A stretch of DNA of 64,000 nt, from contig NZ_JAKVIL010000004.1 in assembly GCF_022601675.1 (NCBI RefSeq), positions 338,144 through 402,143 on the forward strand, written 5' to 3'. This stretch comes from Ancylobacter gelatini. Its GTDB lineage: Bacteria > Pseudomonadota > Alphaproteobacteria > Rhizobiales > Xanthobacteraceae. Positions 55,193 through 64,000 of the stretch are shown piece by piece. Below the pieces are notes generated by a model. It was not told where the DNA came from. It did not search any database and was given only the letters and a program-made list of their open reading frames with translations. How positions within the stretch are numbered: position 1 is the stretch's first letter; every line of letters begins with the position of its first letter. Position numbers and translations under genes: made by a program.

Positions 55193-55606
55193 TCACTCCG
55201 GCGTCCAGGCCCGATAGTCGCCGGTCACGACCGGGCGATGGCCGAGCCCCATGGTGGAGCCCGGCGGCCGATAGGCTTGCGCGGTCCCGGTCGGGTTGGC
55301 GCGATGCGGGAGTTCCCACTCACGCGGCACGTAGTCTTCCTGGCTCGGCGGCACATCGGAGCGCTGGTGCATCCAGGCGTGCCAGCCGGGGGGAATCGCA
55401 GTTGCCTCCGCCGGGCCGTTGAAAATCACCCAGCGGCGCTCGAAGCCGAGCGTCGGGTCGATCTTGCCGCCCTTGAAGCGGTAATAGGTGTTGCCGGCGT
55501 CGTCCGTGCCGACCTTCTCGCCATAGCGCCACGTATAGAAACGCGTGCCCATGGTCTGGCCATTCCACCAGGTGAAGACTTCGGTGATGAAAGACGAGAG
55601 GTTCAC
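55193..55606 (-). CDS. NDUFA12-family Complex I accessory subunit
   Basis: A 137-residue homologue of mitochondrial NDUFA12 (B17.2), an accessory protein of NADH:ubiquinone oxidoreductase found in alphaproteobacteria. Diagnostic run: T-W-W-N-G-Q-T-M-G-T-R-F-Y-T-W-R-Y-G-E-K-V-G, and W-V-I-F-N-G and P-P-G-W-H-A-W-M-H further on. I take the GTG at 55606 as start (V-N-L-S-S-F-I-T-E-V-F-T-W-W), ten bases after AGGGA, since the family begins just before this motif. Confidence 0.92.
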   Translation of the reverse strand: MNLSSFITEVFTWWNGQTMGTRFYTWRYGEKVGTDDAGNTYYRFKGGKIDPTLGFERRWVIFNGPAEATAIPPGWHAWMHQRSDVPPSQEDYVPREWELPHRANPTGTAQAYRPPGSTMGLGHRPVVTGDYRAWTPE

Positions 55607-55697
55607 GGCAAAAACGTCCCTGGGGCGGCTGAAAGCGTGGCCGGACCATGCCATCCGCGCCCGCTCCTGTCCAGACGCGAGCGGGCGCGTGCGACGG

Positions 55698-56894
55698 TTA
55701 CGCACGGCGTGCGCGGAACTCACTCAGGTAATAAAGCACCGCCAACAGCAGAATGGCGCAGCCCGCCATGGTGACATAAGCCCAGCCGCCATGCTCGAAG
55801 AGCGGGCTGGCGAAAGCCGAGCCGATGGCGCCGCCGAGGAAGAACAGCGCAATGTAGAGCGCGTTCAGCCGTGAGCGGATTTCCGGCGCCAGCATGAAGA
55901 TCGCCCGCTGGCCGAGCACCAGATTGGCGGTGACGGCGACGTCGAGCACGATGGCGCCGGTCACCAATATGCCGACGGAGGCACTGTTGGCACCGATCTC
56001 GGTGAGCGCCATGCCGGCAAAGGCCAGCAGCAGCATGACGCCGGTGGCCGCGCGCGACCAGCCGCGATCGGCGGCCCAGCCGGCGAGCGGCGACACCACC
56101 ACGCTCGCCGCGCCGGCGAGCGCGAACAGCGCGATGGCCTGCTGGCCGTAGCCGAACTCCGGGCCGGTCAACAGGAGCGGGACGGCGGTCCAGAACAGGG
56201 TGAACACGCCGAACATCGCCGCCTGATAGGCCGCCCGGCGGCGCAGCAGCGGCTGCGACAGGAACAGCGGCAGCAGAGAGCCGACCAGCGCGCCATAGCT
56301 TACCTGTCCCTGCGGCCGGCGATGGGGCAGCGCGGCTCGCAGGCCGACCGCCAGCCCGAGCATCAGCAGCGCGGCGAGCGCGAATACGGCGCGCCAGCCG
56401 AACCAGTGCGCGAGCATGCTGGAAACCGGACGTGCCAGCAGAATGCCGGTCATGAGGCCGGAGACCACGCTCCCGACCTTGCGCCCGCGCTCATTGGGAT
56501 GAGCGAGATGGGCGGCGAACGGCACCGCGATCTGCGCCACCACCGAGCCGACGCCGTAGAGCAGCGCGGCGGCGAGGAAGATGGCGGGCCCGGTCGCGGC
56601 GAAGGCCAGCGAGAGCCCGGCCGCCGCGCAGATCAGGATGGTGGCGATCAGCGCCCGATTCTCCACGATGTCGCCAAGCGGCACCAGCAGCAGGAGGCCC
56701 AATATGTAGCCCACCTGCCCCACGGTGACGACGAGGCTCGCCATGGTCTCGTCGAGGCCGATGTCGCCGGCGATCAGGGCGATGAGCGGCTGGGCGTAAT
56801 AGAGGTTGGCTGCGCCGGCGCCGGCAGCGAGGGCGAGCAGAAAAAAGGTGATGTTGCCGGCGCCATGCGTCGGCGTGTGCGGATGTGCGGTCAT
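55698..56894 (-). CDS. MFS efflux transporter
   Basis: A 398-residue major facilitator with twelve predicted helices. Family signatures: G-A-A-N-L-Y-Y-A-Q-P-L-I, G-Y-I-L-G-L-L-L-L-V-P-L-G-D-I, and G-W-A-A-D-R-G at the domain join. The A-N-x-Y-Y-x-Q-P-L motif places it among the arabinose/sugar-efflux-like MFS (AraJ/YdhP-like) group. Substrate unknown. ATG 56894 is used. The nrdJ upstream region lies beyond it. Confidence 0.88.
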   Translation of the reverse strand: MTAHPHTPTHGAGNITFFLLALAAGAGAANLYYAQPLIALIAGDIGLDETMASLVVTVGQVGYILGLLLLVPLGDIVENRALIATILICAAAGLSLAFAATGPAIFLAAALLYGVGSVVAQIAVPFAAHLAHPNERGRKVGSVVSGLMTGILLARPVSSMLAHWFGWRAVFALAALLMLGLAVGLRAALPHRRPQGQVSYGALVGSLLPLFLSQPLLRRRAAYQAAMFGVFTLFWTAVPLLLTGPEFGYGQQAIALFALAGAASVVVSPLAGWAADRGWSRAATGVMLLLAFAGMALTEIGANSASVGILVTGAIVLDVAVTANLVLGQRAIFMLAPEIRSRLNALYIALFFLGGAIGSAFASPLFEHGGWAYVTMAGCAILLLAVLYYLSEFRARRA

Positions 56895-57215
56895 GTACGG
56901 AAACCTTGGCCGGAATGGCGCAGGAGTAAGGAGTTGCGTCCCATTTGGAGGGTGGCGCAGCCCATGTCCAGATGGCGCAGGGTCAGGCATTTTCCATACG
57001 CACGCCCCCGAGCGGCATTGCGCATCGGGCGGCCGCGTTTCATCCTTCCGCGGTCAGCCGATTCTGGCGCAGCGCATATCGGTCTCGCTGTGGCCAGAGA
57101 GTACGGCGCGCAATCCCCATTGTTCAGCTTGTTAGAAACCGAAAACGGTTGCGTCGCGTCTGGAATCCCATCGACGCCAAATCGGCGTTAAGGTGGTCGT
57201 AATGATTGCAGGCCC

Positions 57216-57231
57216 ACACTACATGTAGATG
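57216..57231. promoter_or_regulatory. Candidate NrdR box 1
   Basis: ACACTACATGTAGATG resembles the NrdR consensus (ACACTATATATAGTGT-like). Its partner starts exactly 31 bases downstream. Confidence 0.65.
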
Positions 57232-57246
57232 ACGGATCGATGGCGT

Positions 57247-57262
57247 CCACAAGGGATTGTCA
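57247..57262. promoter_or_regulatory. Candidate NrdR box 2
   Basis: CCACAAGGGATTGTCA, a weaker match, 31 bases (about three DNA turns) from box 1, the spacing known for paired NrdR boxes. It is 181 bases before the nrdJ start. Confidence 0.55.
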
Positions 57263-57442
57263 TCAAGAGGATTGCAAGCCCGGAGGAATCGCGGCAACTT
57301 CATGGCACGTTCACGGATCCGGCCGCGCTGGAAATTCGGACAACTCGCCAGGAAGCCCGCTGACGCATATCGCGTCCGGCGCAATATTTTTTGACCTTTA
57401 GATCGGGCGTCCATCCGTCGGGACGTCATGGGAGCGAACAAC

Positions 57443-60400
57443 ATGCGCATCGAGCGCCGCTATACCAAGGCCGGCCGTTCTCCCTATGCGGACATCGCCT
57501 TCCGCAAGGTGACGAGCGAGATTCGCAACCCCGACGGGTCGATCGTGTTCCGCCTTGAGAATATCGAGGTGCCCGAGCATTTTTCCCAGGTCGCCAGCGA
57601 CATCCTGGCCCAGAAGTATTTCCGCAAGGCCGGCGTGCCCGCGCGTTTGAAGAAGGTCGAGGAAGAGACCGTCCCGTCCTTCCTGTGGCGCGGCGCGGCC
57701 GATGAGAAGGCGCTGGAAACACTGCCCGAGGCCGAACGCTTCGTCGGCGAGATTTCCTCCACCCAGGTGTTCGACCGTCTCGCCGGCACCTGGACCTATT
57801 GGGGCTGGAAGGGCGGTTATTTCGACAGCGAGGACGACGCGCAGGCGTTCTTCGACGAGCACCGCTACATGCTCGCCATGCAGATGGCCGCGCCGAACTC
57901 GCCGCAATGGTTCAACACCGGCCTGCACTGGGCCTATGGCATCGACGGCCCGAGCCAGGGCCATTTCTATGTCGACTACGTCACCGGCAAGCTGACCCGC
58001 TCCAAGACCTCCTACGAGCACCCCCAGCCGCATGCCTGCTTCATCCAGTCGGTCTCCGACGATCTGGTGAACGAAGGCGGCATCATGGACCTGTGGGTGC
58101 GCGAGGCGCGCCTGTTCAAGTATGGCTCCGGCACCGGCTCCAACTTCTCCGCGCTGCGCGGCGAGGGTGAGCGCCTGTCCGGCGGCGGCCGCTCGTCGGG
58201 CCTGATGAGCTTCCTGAAGATCGGCGACCGCGCGGCGGGCGCCATCAAGTCCGGTGGCACCACCCGCCGCGCAGCCAAGATGGTGGTGGTCGATGCCGAT
58301 CACCCCGACATCGAGACCTATGTCGACTGGAAGGTGAAGGAGGAGCAGAAGGTCGCCGCCCTCGTCACCGGTTCCAAGACCGTCGCCAAGCACATGAAGG
58401 CCGTGATGAAGGCCTGCGTGAACTGCGAGGCCGAAGGCGAGGATTGCTACGACCCGGAAAAGAACCCGGTCCTGAAGCGCGAAATCCGCGCCGCCAAGAA
58501 GGCGCAGGTGCCGGAGAACTACATCCGCCGCGTCATCCAGTTCGCGCGCCAGGGCTACACCGACATCGACTTCCCGATCTATGATACCGACTGGGATTCG
58601 GAGGCGTACCTCACCGTCGCCGGCCAGAACTCCAATAATTCGGTGCGCGTGGACGACGCGTTCCTGAACGCGGTTAAGACCGATGCCGACTGGAACCTGA
58701 CCAGCCGCACGACCGGCAAGGTCACCAAGACCCTGAAGGCGGCAGAGCTGTGGGAAAAGATCGGCCACGCCGCCTGGGCCTGCGCCGACCCCGGCATCCA
58801 GTTCCACACCACCATCAATGACTGGCACACCAGCCCGGCCGGCGGCCCGATCCGCGCCTCCAATCCGTGCTCGGAGTACATGTTCCTCGACGACACGGCC
58901 TGCAACCTCGCCTCGCTGAACCTGTTGCAGTTCCGCCGCGCCGACGGATCGTTCGACGTCGAGAGCTACGAGCATGCCTGCCGCCTGTGGACGGTGGTGC
59001 TGGAAATCTCGATCCTGATGGCGCAGTTCCCCTCCAAGGAAATCGCCAGGCTCTCCTACGAGTACCGCACGCTGGGCCTCGGCTACGCCAATATTGGCGG
59101 CCTGCTGATGACCTCGGGCATTCCCTATGACTCGGCCGAGGGCCGCGCCTATTGCGGCGCGCTCACCGCGATCATGACCGGTGTCTCCTACGCGACCTCG
59201 GCGGAGATGGCCAAGGAGCTCGGCGCCTTCCCGCAGTACAAGCCGAACGCGACCCACATGCTGCGCGTGATCCGCAACCATCGCCGCGCCGCCTATGGCG
59301 AAGCCGCGGGTTATGAGGCTCTCTCCACGAACCCGGTGCCGCTCAATCACGCCGCCTGCCCGCAGCCGATCCTGATCGAGCGCGCCAAGGCGACCTGGGA
59401 CCGGGCACTGGAACTCGGCATCGAGCACGGCTACCGCAACGCCCAGACCACCCTGCTCGCGCCCACGGGCACGATCGGCCTCGTCATGGATTGCGACACC
59501 ACGGGCATCGAGCCGGATTTCGCGCTGGTGAAGTTCAAGAAGCTGGCCGGCGGCGGCTACTTCAAGATCATCAACCGCGCCGTGCCGGAGGCGCTGCGCA
59601 CGCTCGGCTACAGCGAGAGCCAGATTGCCGAGATCGAAGTCTATGCGGTCGGCCACGGCACGATCGCGCAGGCGCCGGCGATCAATCACACGACGCTGCG
59701 CGCCAAGGGCTTCGACGATGCGATGCTGGCCAAGATCGATGCCGGCGCGAAGTCGGCCTTCGACGTCAAGTTCATCCTCAACCGCTGGACGCTCGGCGAC
59801 GAGGCGATGGCCAAGCTCGGCGTTCCGGCGTCCAGCCTCGCCGACCCGGCTTTCGACCTGCTGAGCTTCCTCGGCTTCTCGAAGAAGGATATCGAGGTCG
59901 CGAACATCCATGTCTGCGGCGCGATGACCCTCGAAGGCGCGCCCTTCCTCAAGCCCGAGCACTACCCGGTGTTCGACTGCGCCAATCCGTGCGGGCGCAT
60001 CGGCAAGCGCTATCTTTCGGTCACCAGCCACATCCACATGATGGCGGCGGCGCAACCCTTCCTCTCGGGCGCGATCTCCAAGACCATCAACATGCCGAAC
60101 GAGGCCACCGTCGAGGACTGCAAGGAGGCCTATCTCCTGTCCTGGCGCCTCGCGCTCAAGGCCAACGCGCTCTATCGCGACGGCTCCAAGCTCTCGCAGC
60201 CGCTGAACTCCCAGCTCATCGCCGACGAGGACGACGAGGAAGAGGACGCGATCGAGACTCTGCTGGAGAAGCCCGCCGCCGCCCGTGCCACCCAGATCGT
60301 GGAGAAGGTGGTCGAGAAGATCGTCGAGCGCATCGTCGAGGTCCACAGCCGCGAGAAGATGCCCGATCGCCGCAAGGGCTACACCCAGAAGGCGGTGGTG

Positions 60401-61153
60401 GGCGGTCACAAGGTCTATCTGCGCACCGGCGAGTATGATGATGGCCGCCTCGGCGAGATCTTCATCGACATGCACAAGGAAGGCGCGGCGCTGCGCTCCT
60501 TCATCAACAACTTCGCCATCTCGGTGTCGCTGGGCCTGCAATATGGCGTGCCGCTGGAGGAGTATGTCGACGCCTTCACCTTCACCCGCTTCGAGCCCGC
60601 CGGCCCGGTGCAGGGCAATGAGGTGATCAAGTACGCGACCTCGATCCTCGACTACATCTTCCGCGAGCTCGCCGTCTCCTATCTCGGACGCAACGATCTC
60701 GGCCATGTCGACCAGTCGGAATCCGCGTTTGACGCGCTCGGCAAGGGCGTGGACGAGGGCAAGCCGATGCCGACCCCCGCGACGCGCATGGTCTCCAAGG
60801 GCCTGACGCGCGGCAAGGCGGTCGGGCTGATGGTGATGCCCGGCGGCGCGGTTACCGGCACCTCCACGGCGGCCGGCGGCTCCAATGTCACCGCGCTGCG
60901 TGGTGGCGGGCTGACGCAGGGAGCGACGGCGCTGAAATCCGCGCCCGAGGAAGAGGTTGGCACCGCCGCCCTCCCGTGGTCGGCCCCTGCCCCCACCGTG
61001 GCGGCCCAGCCGACCAAGGCGGAAGCTCGCGCCATCGCCCGCGCCAAGGGCTATGAAGGCGAGGCCTGCCCCGAGTGCCAGAACTTCACCATGGTGCGCA
61101 ACGGCACCTGCCTGAAGTGCGAGACCTGCGGCGGCACCACCGGTTGCAGCTGA
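57443..61153 (+). CDS. nrdJ: Adenosylcobalamin-dependent ribonucleotide reductase, class II
   Basis: A 1,236-residue B12-dependent enzyme that reduces ribonucleotides with or without oxygen. The start [11 protein letters not shown] matches rhizobial homologues; GGGAG lies eight bases upstream of ATG 57443. The radical-site motif N-P-C-S-E-Y holds Asn474, Cys476 and Glu478; [11 protein letters not shown] and [11 protein letters not shown] are the barrel motifs. The C-terminus is a zinc-ribbon-like cysteine cluster (C-P-E-C ... [13 protein letters not shown]) for thiol relay. A Glu/Asp linker and a coiled stretch ([12 protein letters not shown]) separate the catalytic part from a following domain. 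Behind NrdR boxes. Confidence 0.96.
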   Translation: MRIERRYTKAGRSPYADIAFRKVTSEIRNPDGSIVFRLENIEVPEHFSQVASDILAQKYFRKAGVPARLKKVEEETVPSFLWRGAADEKALETLPEAERFVGEISSTQVFDRLAGTWTYWGWKGGYFDSEDDAQAFFDEHRYMLAMQMAAPNSPQWFNTGLHWAYGIDGPSQGHFYVDYVTGKLTRSKTSYEHPQPHACFIQSVSDDLVNEGGIMDLWVREARLFKYGSGTGSNFSALRGEGERLSGGGRSSGLMSFLKIGDRAAGAIKSGGTTRRAAKMVVVDADHPDIETYVDWKVKEEQKVAALVTGSKTVAKHMKAVMKACVNCEAEGEDCYDPEKNPVLKREIRAAKKAQVPENYIRRVIQFARQGYTDIDFPIYDTDWDSEAYLTVAGQNSNNSVRVDDAFLNAVKTDADWNLTSRTTGKVTKTLKAAELWEKIGHAAWACADPGIQFHTTINDWHTSPAGGPIRASNPCSEYMFLDDTACNLASLNLLQFRRADGSFDVESYEHACRLWTVVLEISILMAQFPSKEIARLSYEYRTLGLGYANIGGLLMTSGIPYDSAEGRAYCGALTAIMTGVSYATSAEMAKELGAFPQYKPNATHMLRVIRNHRRAAYGEAAGYEALSTNPVPLNHAACPQPILIERAKATWDRALELGIEHGYRNAQTTLLAPTGTIGLVMDCDTTGIEPDFALVKFKKLAGGGYFKIINRAVPEALRTLGYSESQIAEIEVYAVGHGTIAQAPAINHTTLRAKGFDDAMLAKIDAGAKSAFDVKFILNRWTLGDEAMAKLGVPASSLADPAFDLLSFLGFSKKDIEVANIHVCGAMTLEGAPFLKPEHYPVFDCANPCGRIGKRYLSVTSHIHMMAAAQPFLSGAISKTINMPNEATVEDCKEAYLLSWRLALKANALYRDGSKLSQPLNSQLIADEDDEEEDAIETLLEKPAAARATQIVEKVVEKIVERIVEVHSREKMPDRRKGYTQKAVVGGHKVYLRTGEYDDGRLGEIFIDMHKEGAALRSFINNFAISVSLGLQYGVPLEEYVDAFTFTRFEPAGPVQGNEVIKYATSILDYIFRELAVSYLGRNDLGHVDQSESAFDALGKGVDEGKPMPTPATRMVSKGLTRGKAVGLMVMPGGAVTGTSTAAGGSNVTALRGGGLTQGATALKSAPEEEVGTAALPWSAPAPTVAAQPTKAEARAIARAKGYEGEACPECQNFTMVRNGTCLKCETCGGTTGCS

Positions 61154-61174
61154 GGCGCGCCACTTGAACTCTGG

Positions 61175-61203
61175 AACGGCCGGGTCACCCCCCGGCCGTT
61201 TTC
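61175..61203 (+). terminator. Intrinsic terminator of nrdJ
   Basis: Ten-base arms AACGGCCGGG / CCCGGCCGTT with a six-base loop, ending in TTTT. Confidence 0.85.
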
Positions 61204-61261
61204 GTTTGACCATCCCCCGGCCAGGAGCGCCCCCACCTCACACGCGACGAGGACACCCCGC

Positions 61262-61642
61262 ATGAACGACGACACGGCTAGCACTCCCCTGCCCCCGCTG
61301 CATTCCGGCGGCTGCCATTGCGGCGCGGTGCGCTTCGAGGCGAGGGTTGACCTCTCCCATGTCATCAGCTGCAACTGTTCGATCTGCACCGCGAAAGGCC
61401 TGCTGCTGGCCTTCACGCCGGCGGAGAACTTCACGCTGCAGCAGGGTGAGGATCGGCTGAACGAATATCGCTTCAATCGGCATGTCATCGGCCACATGTT
61501 CTGCACCGCCTGCGGCACAGAACCCTTCGCCCGCGGCTCGATGCCGGACGGCACGCCGATGGTGGCGCTGAATGTGCGCTGCCTCGACGATATCGACCTC
61601 GCCGCGCTCACTCCGATGCCTTATGACGGGCGCAACAGCTGA
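61262..61642 (+). CDS. GFA/CENP-V family zinc protein
   Basis: A 126-residue GFA-type protein. The zinc cysteines are all visible: G-G-C-H-C-G near residue 18, C-N-C-S-I-C near 38, and F-C-T-A-C-G in the second half. The family was named for glutathione-dependent formaldehyde-activating enzyme, but most members have unknown roles, so formaldehyde should not be assumed. ATG 61262. Confidence 0.9.
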   Translation: MNDDTASTPLPPLHSGGCHCGAVRFEARVDLSHVISCNCSICTAKGLLLAFTPAENFTLQQGEDRLNEYRFNRHVIGHMFCTACGTEPFARGSMPDGTPMVALNVRCLDDIDLAALTPMPYDGRNS

Positions 61643-61702
61643 CAAAGCTGCGGGCGTCCCCGCCTGCGGCCCAACGGACGGGGCACGGCCCCGCATTTCC
61701 TC

Positions 61703-62245
61703 ATGGTCGAGATTCCCACCCTTCTGACGCCGCGCCTGAAACTGCGCGCGCACCAGCTTACTGATTTCGATGCCTATGCCGCGATGTGGCAGGAGCCGGC
61801 TGTGGTGCGCTTCATTGGCGGCGCGCCGCGCCCGCGCGAGGCGGCGTGGGCCGGCTTCCTGCGGCAGATGGGCGGCTGGCACCATCTTGGTTTCGGTTTC
61901 TTCGCCATCGAGGACCGGGAGAGCGGCGCCTTCATCGGCGAGGCCGGATTCCACGACCTGCGGCGCGCGCTGGTGCCGTCGATCGAGGGCACGATGGAGA
62001 CCGGCTGGGTGTTGGCGCGCGCGATGCAGGGCAAGGGGCTCGCCGAGGAGGCCATGCGCGCCGCACTCGGCTGGGCGCGTGAGCACGGTCGAGGCGACCG
62101 GCTAACCTGCATGATCGAGGTCGACCATGCGGCTTCGCTCCATGTCGCCGGCAAGCTCGGCTTCGTGCCCTTCGCCCGCACCACCTATAGTGGCAAGGAC
62201 GTGACGCTGCTGGAACGCCCGCGCGCGATGGCCGCAGGCGCCTGA
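61703..62245 (+). CDS. GNAT-family N-acetyltransferase (RimJ/RimL-like)
   Basis: A 180-residue acetyltransferase. It starts T-P-R-L-K-L-R-A-H-Q-L-T-D-F, typical of the RimJ/RimL group that acetylates protein N-termini or small amines. The acetyl-CoA loop is G-K-G-L-A-E-E-A-M-R (Q-x-x-G-x-G/A-like), and A-A-S-L-H-V-A-G-K-L-G-F follows as in the family. Substrate unknown. ATG 61703. Ends before a terminator. Confidence 0.88.
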   Translation: MVEIPTLLTPRLKLRAHQLTDFDAYAAMWQEPAVVRFIGGAPRPREAAWAGFLRQMGGWHHLGFGFFAIEDRESGAFIGEAGFHDLRRALVPSIEGTMETGWVLARAMQGKGLAEEAMRAALGWAREHGRGDRLTCMIEVDHAASLHVAGKLGFVPFARTTYSGKDVTLLERPRAMAAGA

Positions 62246-62331
62246 ACGATGACGGGCCGCCTCTACCGCAGGTCGCGCCCCAGAGGATCTTGACCCGGCG
62301 CACGCCCCACGCACGTCTTGGGACCCACATG

Positions 62332-62365
62332 AAAAAGCCGCCGATCCGGCGGGATCAGCGGCTTT
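62332..62365. terminator. Terminator hairpin between GNAT and cspA-like genes
   Basis: Arms AAAGCCGCCGATCC and GGATCAGCGGCTTT (one mismatch) with a four-base loop; A-run and T-run on both sides suggest use in both directions. Confidence 0.75.
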
Positions 62366-62412
62366 CCATGTCGTCATGAACCGCCGGGCAGCGACGCCCA
62401 GCGAGAGGCCGA

Positions 62413-62628
62413 TCAGCCCACGCGCAGATTGACCGCAGAGGTCTTGCCCGAACGCTGGTCAGTCTGCAGCTCGAAGGAAACCTTCTCGCCGTCGCGCAGG
62501 CCCTGCAGGCCCGAGCGCTGCACGGCGCTGATGTGCACGAACACATCCTTGCCGCTGTTATCAGGCTGGATGAAACCATAGCCCTTCTGGTCGTTGAACC
62601 ACTTCACGGTGCCGGTCTGGGTGGACAT
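62413..62628 (-). CDS. Cold-shock protein (copy 1)
   Basis: A 71-residue CspA-type OB-fold RNA chaperone. RNP motifs K-G-Y-G-F-I and V-F-V-H-I-S are intact after [11 protein letters not shown] 62628 gives M-S-T-Q-T. Very similar to copy 2 at 62920 (D-Q-K against E-Q-K, D-N-S-G against D-S-G-G). A separate terminator and a 290-base gap show it has its own promoter. Confidence 0.96.
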   Translation of the reverse strand: MSTQTGTVKWFNDQKGYGFIQPDNSGKDVFVHISAVQRSGLQGLRDGEKVSFELQTDQRSGKTSAVNLRVG

Positions 62629-62838
62629 AGTCGGTAGTCTCTCGCATCGAGGTTGCACATTGCGGCAGGAGAACGCGGCTCCGCGCCGTTTGTTCGAATT
62701 TGGAAGAAAATCTGAACGTGCACCGGCACTAGAGCCTAGTGAAACGAGCCAGTTGTCAAGCCAAAGTCTGTGCAGACACTAGACGGAATGCGAGACAATG
62801 CAAGCCTGCCGCTCGGTCAAAAACCTGCCGGCAGAACG

Positions 62839-62868
62839 AGAAAACCGCCATCCTTCTCAGAATGGCGA
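62839..62868 (-). terminator. Intrinsic terminator of cold-shock gene copy 2
   Basis: On the minus strand: CGCCAT, ten-base loop, ATGGCG then GTTTTC, 50 bases after the stop of the gene at 62920. Confidence 0.7.
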
Positions 62869-62919
62869 TCTTCTAAAGTACAATGGCGACACGGGCCGCC
62901 CGGACCGGACCGGCGCCGC

Positions 62920-63132
62920 TCAGAGCGGACGCAGGTTGACCGCGGAGGTCTTGCCGGAACGCTGGTCGGTCTGGAGCTCGAAGGAGATCTTCTCGCCGTC
63001 GCGCAGGCCCTGGAGGCCCGAGCGCTGAACCGCACTGATGTGGACGAAAACGTCCTTGCCGCCGCTATCGGGCTGGATGAAGCCGTAGCCCTTCTGCTCG
63101 TTGAACCACTTCACGGTGCCGGTATCAGCCAT
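62920..63132 (-). CDS. Cold-shock protein (copy 2)
   Basis: A 70-residue CspA-type protein, [19 protein letters not shown], with the second RNP motif [13 protein letters not shown] 63132 is preceded by GAAGG and a run of seven T. The two copies differ at only a few residues and point the same way; an old tandem duplication is the simplest explanation. Confidence 0.96.
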   Translation of the reverse strand: MADTGTVKWFNEQKGYGFIQPDSGGKDVFVHISAVQRSGLQGLRDGEKISFELQTDQRSGKTSAVNLRPL

Positions 63133-63398
63133 AGAAAAAAACCTTCGGAAGACCACATTTTTGACAGCAGACGAATGCTGGAGCATCCCGCCAAGTTCAG
63201 CCGCGTCTTTGGAAACACGAGGATTCCGCCAGCATGGCGACCCAGTCATGAGGCCAAATTCGTGCCCCGTCCAGATTGGTCAAGATTGTGGCTTTTACAC
63301 GGCAACCGCCGCCGCAAATTTGCCTTAACTCGGCACCCGCGCGACGCCTTTGCGCCGCACGGCCGAGCATGAGGGGCAAAGCGCCGGAAAATCTCGCC

Positions 63399-63722
63399 TC
63401 AACGGCAGCGGCGACGGTCCACGCGGGTGACGCGGCCGTTGGAATTGCGGAAATAGCAATTCCCGCTGCGCCAGAAATAATAGGAACGCGCATTGCGCCG
63501 CGACTGGCTGCCGATGACGGCGCCGGTGCCGGCGCCGATCGCCGCGCCGGCGAGCGCGCCACGGCCGGTTCCTGTCACCGCCCCGCCGATCACCGCGCCG
63601 GAAACGCCGCCGATGGCAGCGCCGCGGCCGGCATTGCTCTGGGCCGAGGCCGGAACGGCCGGAGACAAGGCGAGCGCGGCCAGGGCTCCCGCCGCAACGG
63701 CAAACGACAGGCGAAACGTCAT
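63399..63722 (-). CDS. Exported glycine-zipper protein
   Basis: A 107-residue exported protein of unknown function. A signal peptide (A-V-A-A-G-A-L-A-A-L-A-L-S-P-A-V-P-A-S-A) is followed by a glycine zipper with regular Gly spacing (G-A-A-I-G-G-V-S-G-A-V-I-G-G-A-V-T-G) and a short basic C-terminus with two cysteines (G-N-C-Y-F-R and R-R-C-R) that could pair. Such proteins associate with membranes. ATG 63722. Confidence 0.78.
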   Translation of the reverse strand: MTFRLSFAVAAGALAALALSPAVPASAQSNAGRGAAIGGVSGAVIGGAVTGTGRGALAGAAIGAGTGAVIGSQSRRNARSYYFWRSGNCYFRNSNGRVTRVDRRRCR

Positions 63723-63875
63723 GGCACGATCTCCGACACATTCGAGCCACGCGGCTCATGATGAAAACAGGGCCGCGAACATGGTTCACGACCCCGTCCC
63801 GTCACTTATTACCGCTCCACCGTCCTGCCCGCCAGAGGCACGGCACACCGCGCCTCCTCGCGCAGCACATGGCGC

Positions 63876-63907
63876 CGCGCGGGGGCGGCACTATCCGCCC
63901 CCGCGCG
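63876..63907. terminator. Strong GC hairpin next to the partial gene
   Basis: Thirteen-base arms CGCGCGGGGGCGG / CCGCCCCCGCGCG with a six-base loop, just beyond the stop of the minus-strand partial gene; lacks a T-run. Confidence 0.5.
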
Positions 63908-63911
63908 TCAT

Positions 63912-64000
63912 TCAGGTGCCCTGCGCCTCGACGACGGCGATTGCGGTCATGTTGACGACGCCTCGCGCGGTGACGGAGGGGGTGAGGATGTGGGCCGGGC
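63912..64000 (-). CDS. C-terminal end of an unrecognised gene
   Basis: The last 29 codons or so of a minus-strand gene entering from the right edge: A-H-I-L-T-P-S-V-T-A-R-G-V-V-N-M-T-A-I-A-V-V-E-A-Q-G-T, stop at 63912-63914. The composition looks like real protein, but too little is present to name it. Confidence 0.45.
   Translation of the reverse strand, partial: PAHILTPSVTARGVVNMTAIAVVEAQGT

Larger units (their letters stand above)
56895..57442. other. Intergenic region upstream of nrdJ
   Basis: A 548-base divergent gap between the MFS and nrdJ genes. Short open frames on both strands show no recognisable protein. It contains two NrdR-type boxes (57216 and 57247) and, near the MFS end, GGCGCAG repeats (56909, 56955, 56979, 57065). 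No cobalamin riboswitch features were recognised. Confidence 0.65.

Noticed and set aside
56895..57215. Cobalamin riboswitch before nrdJ
   Set aside because: No B12-box or family stem pattern could be recognised.
57124..57450. Minus-strand frame of 108 codons upstream of nrdJ
   Set aside because: Covers the NrdR boxes, lacks a ribosome site and protein-like composition.
57398..61213. Minus-strand open frame of 1,271 codons opposite nrdJ
   Set aside because: Antisense shadow of nrdJ; composition unlike a folded protein and no ribosome site or homology.

Overview
The window is a GC-rich stretch of ordinary chromosome from an alphaproteobacterium, most likely of the order Hyphomicrobiales and perhaps near Xanthobacteraceae (Ancylobacter, Starkeya, Xanthobacter, Azorhizobium). 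The family placement is inference. The order-level call rests on the gene content and order: a complete suf operon with an Irr-type iron box, rne beside amiC-mrcA and prfB, accB-accC-aat next to a DUF2155 protein and an NDUFA12-type Complex I subunit, a vitamin-B12-dependent class II ribonucleotide reductase, a GreAB-family factor beginning with Ser-Arg-Ala-Phe-Val, an RNase E whose S1 domain is split by a charged insertion, and a CtrA-type box in front of amiC.

Layout. 1-3.1 kb: a cut EamA exporter, a tartrate/D-malate dehydrogenase and an alpha/beta hydrolase. 3.1-7.1 kb (minus): an alaC-like aminotransferase, hom and glpX, with a small unknown gene downstream. 7.2-11.9 kb: a lipoprotein, a PHA synthase with an unusual N-terminal extension, an LprI-like secreted protein translationally coupled to it, and an exported beta carbonic anhydrase. 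12-18 kb: argC, a small unknown protein, parE, a LysE-type exporter, an HTH/YtoQ pair and a GreAB-family factor. 18.2-20.8 kb: an RhlE-like helicase and an MscS channel. 20.8-28.9 kb (minus): the suf operon in the order aminotransferase-like desulfurase, sufB, sufC, sufD, sufS, sufT, a VOC protein, sufA, tfoX-like. It starts near a promoter with an Irr (ICE) box. 29-38.7 kb: a hydrolase, anmK, tyrS, a very large AsmA/YhdP-like envelope protein, a one-cysteine Bcp peroxiredoxin and prfB. 38.7-47.5 kb: a divergent Lrp/GST pair, mrcA, amiC and rne. 47.5-57 kb: an aminotransferase, an M48 protease, a DsbA-like protein, aroQ, accB, accC, aat, DUF2155, NDUFA12 and an MFS exporter. 57.4-61.2 kb: nrdJ behind a pair of NrdR boxes. 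61.2-64 kb: a GFA-type protein, a GNAT acetyltransferase, two cold-shock proteins, a glycine-zipper protein and the cut end of an unrecognised gene.

There is no phage, transposase, CRISPR array, rRNA or tRNA that I can see. I found no obviously new multi-gene system. The points most worth checking are the roughly 280-residue Ala/Lys/Pro-rich extension on the PHA synthase, the CtrA box at the amiC/rne divergence, the Irr box at the suf promoter, the 31-bp-spaced NrdR boxes at nrdJ, and a cluster of strong dyads downstream of anmK. Three REP-like palindromes sit in intergenic gaps. Start codons were chosen by family alignment from memory and by visible Shine-Dalgarno matches. No database search was run.
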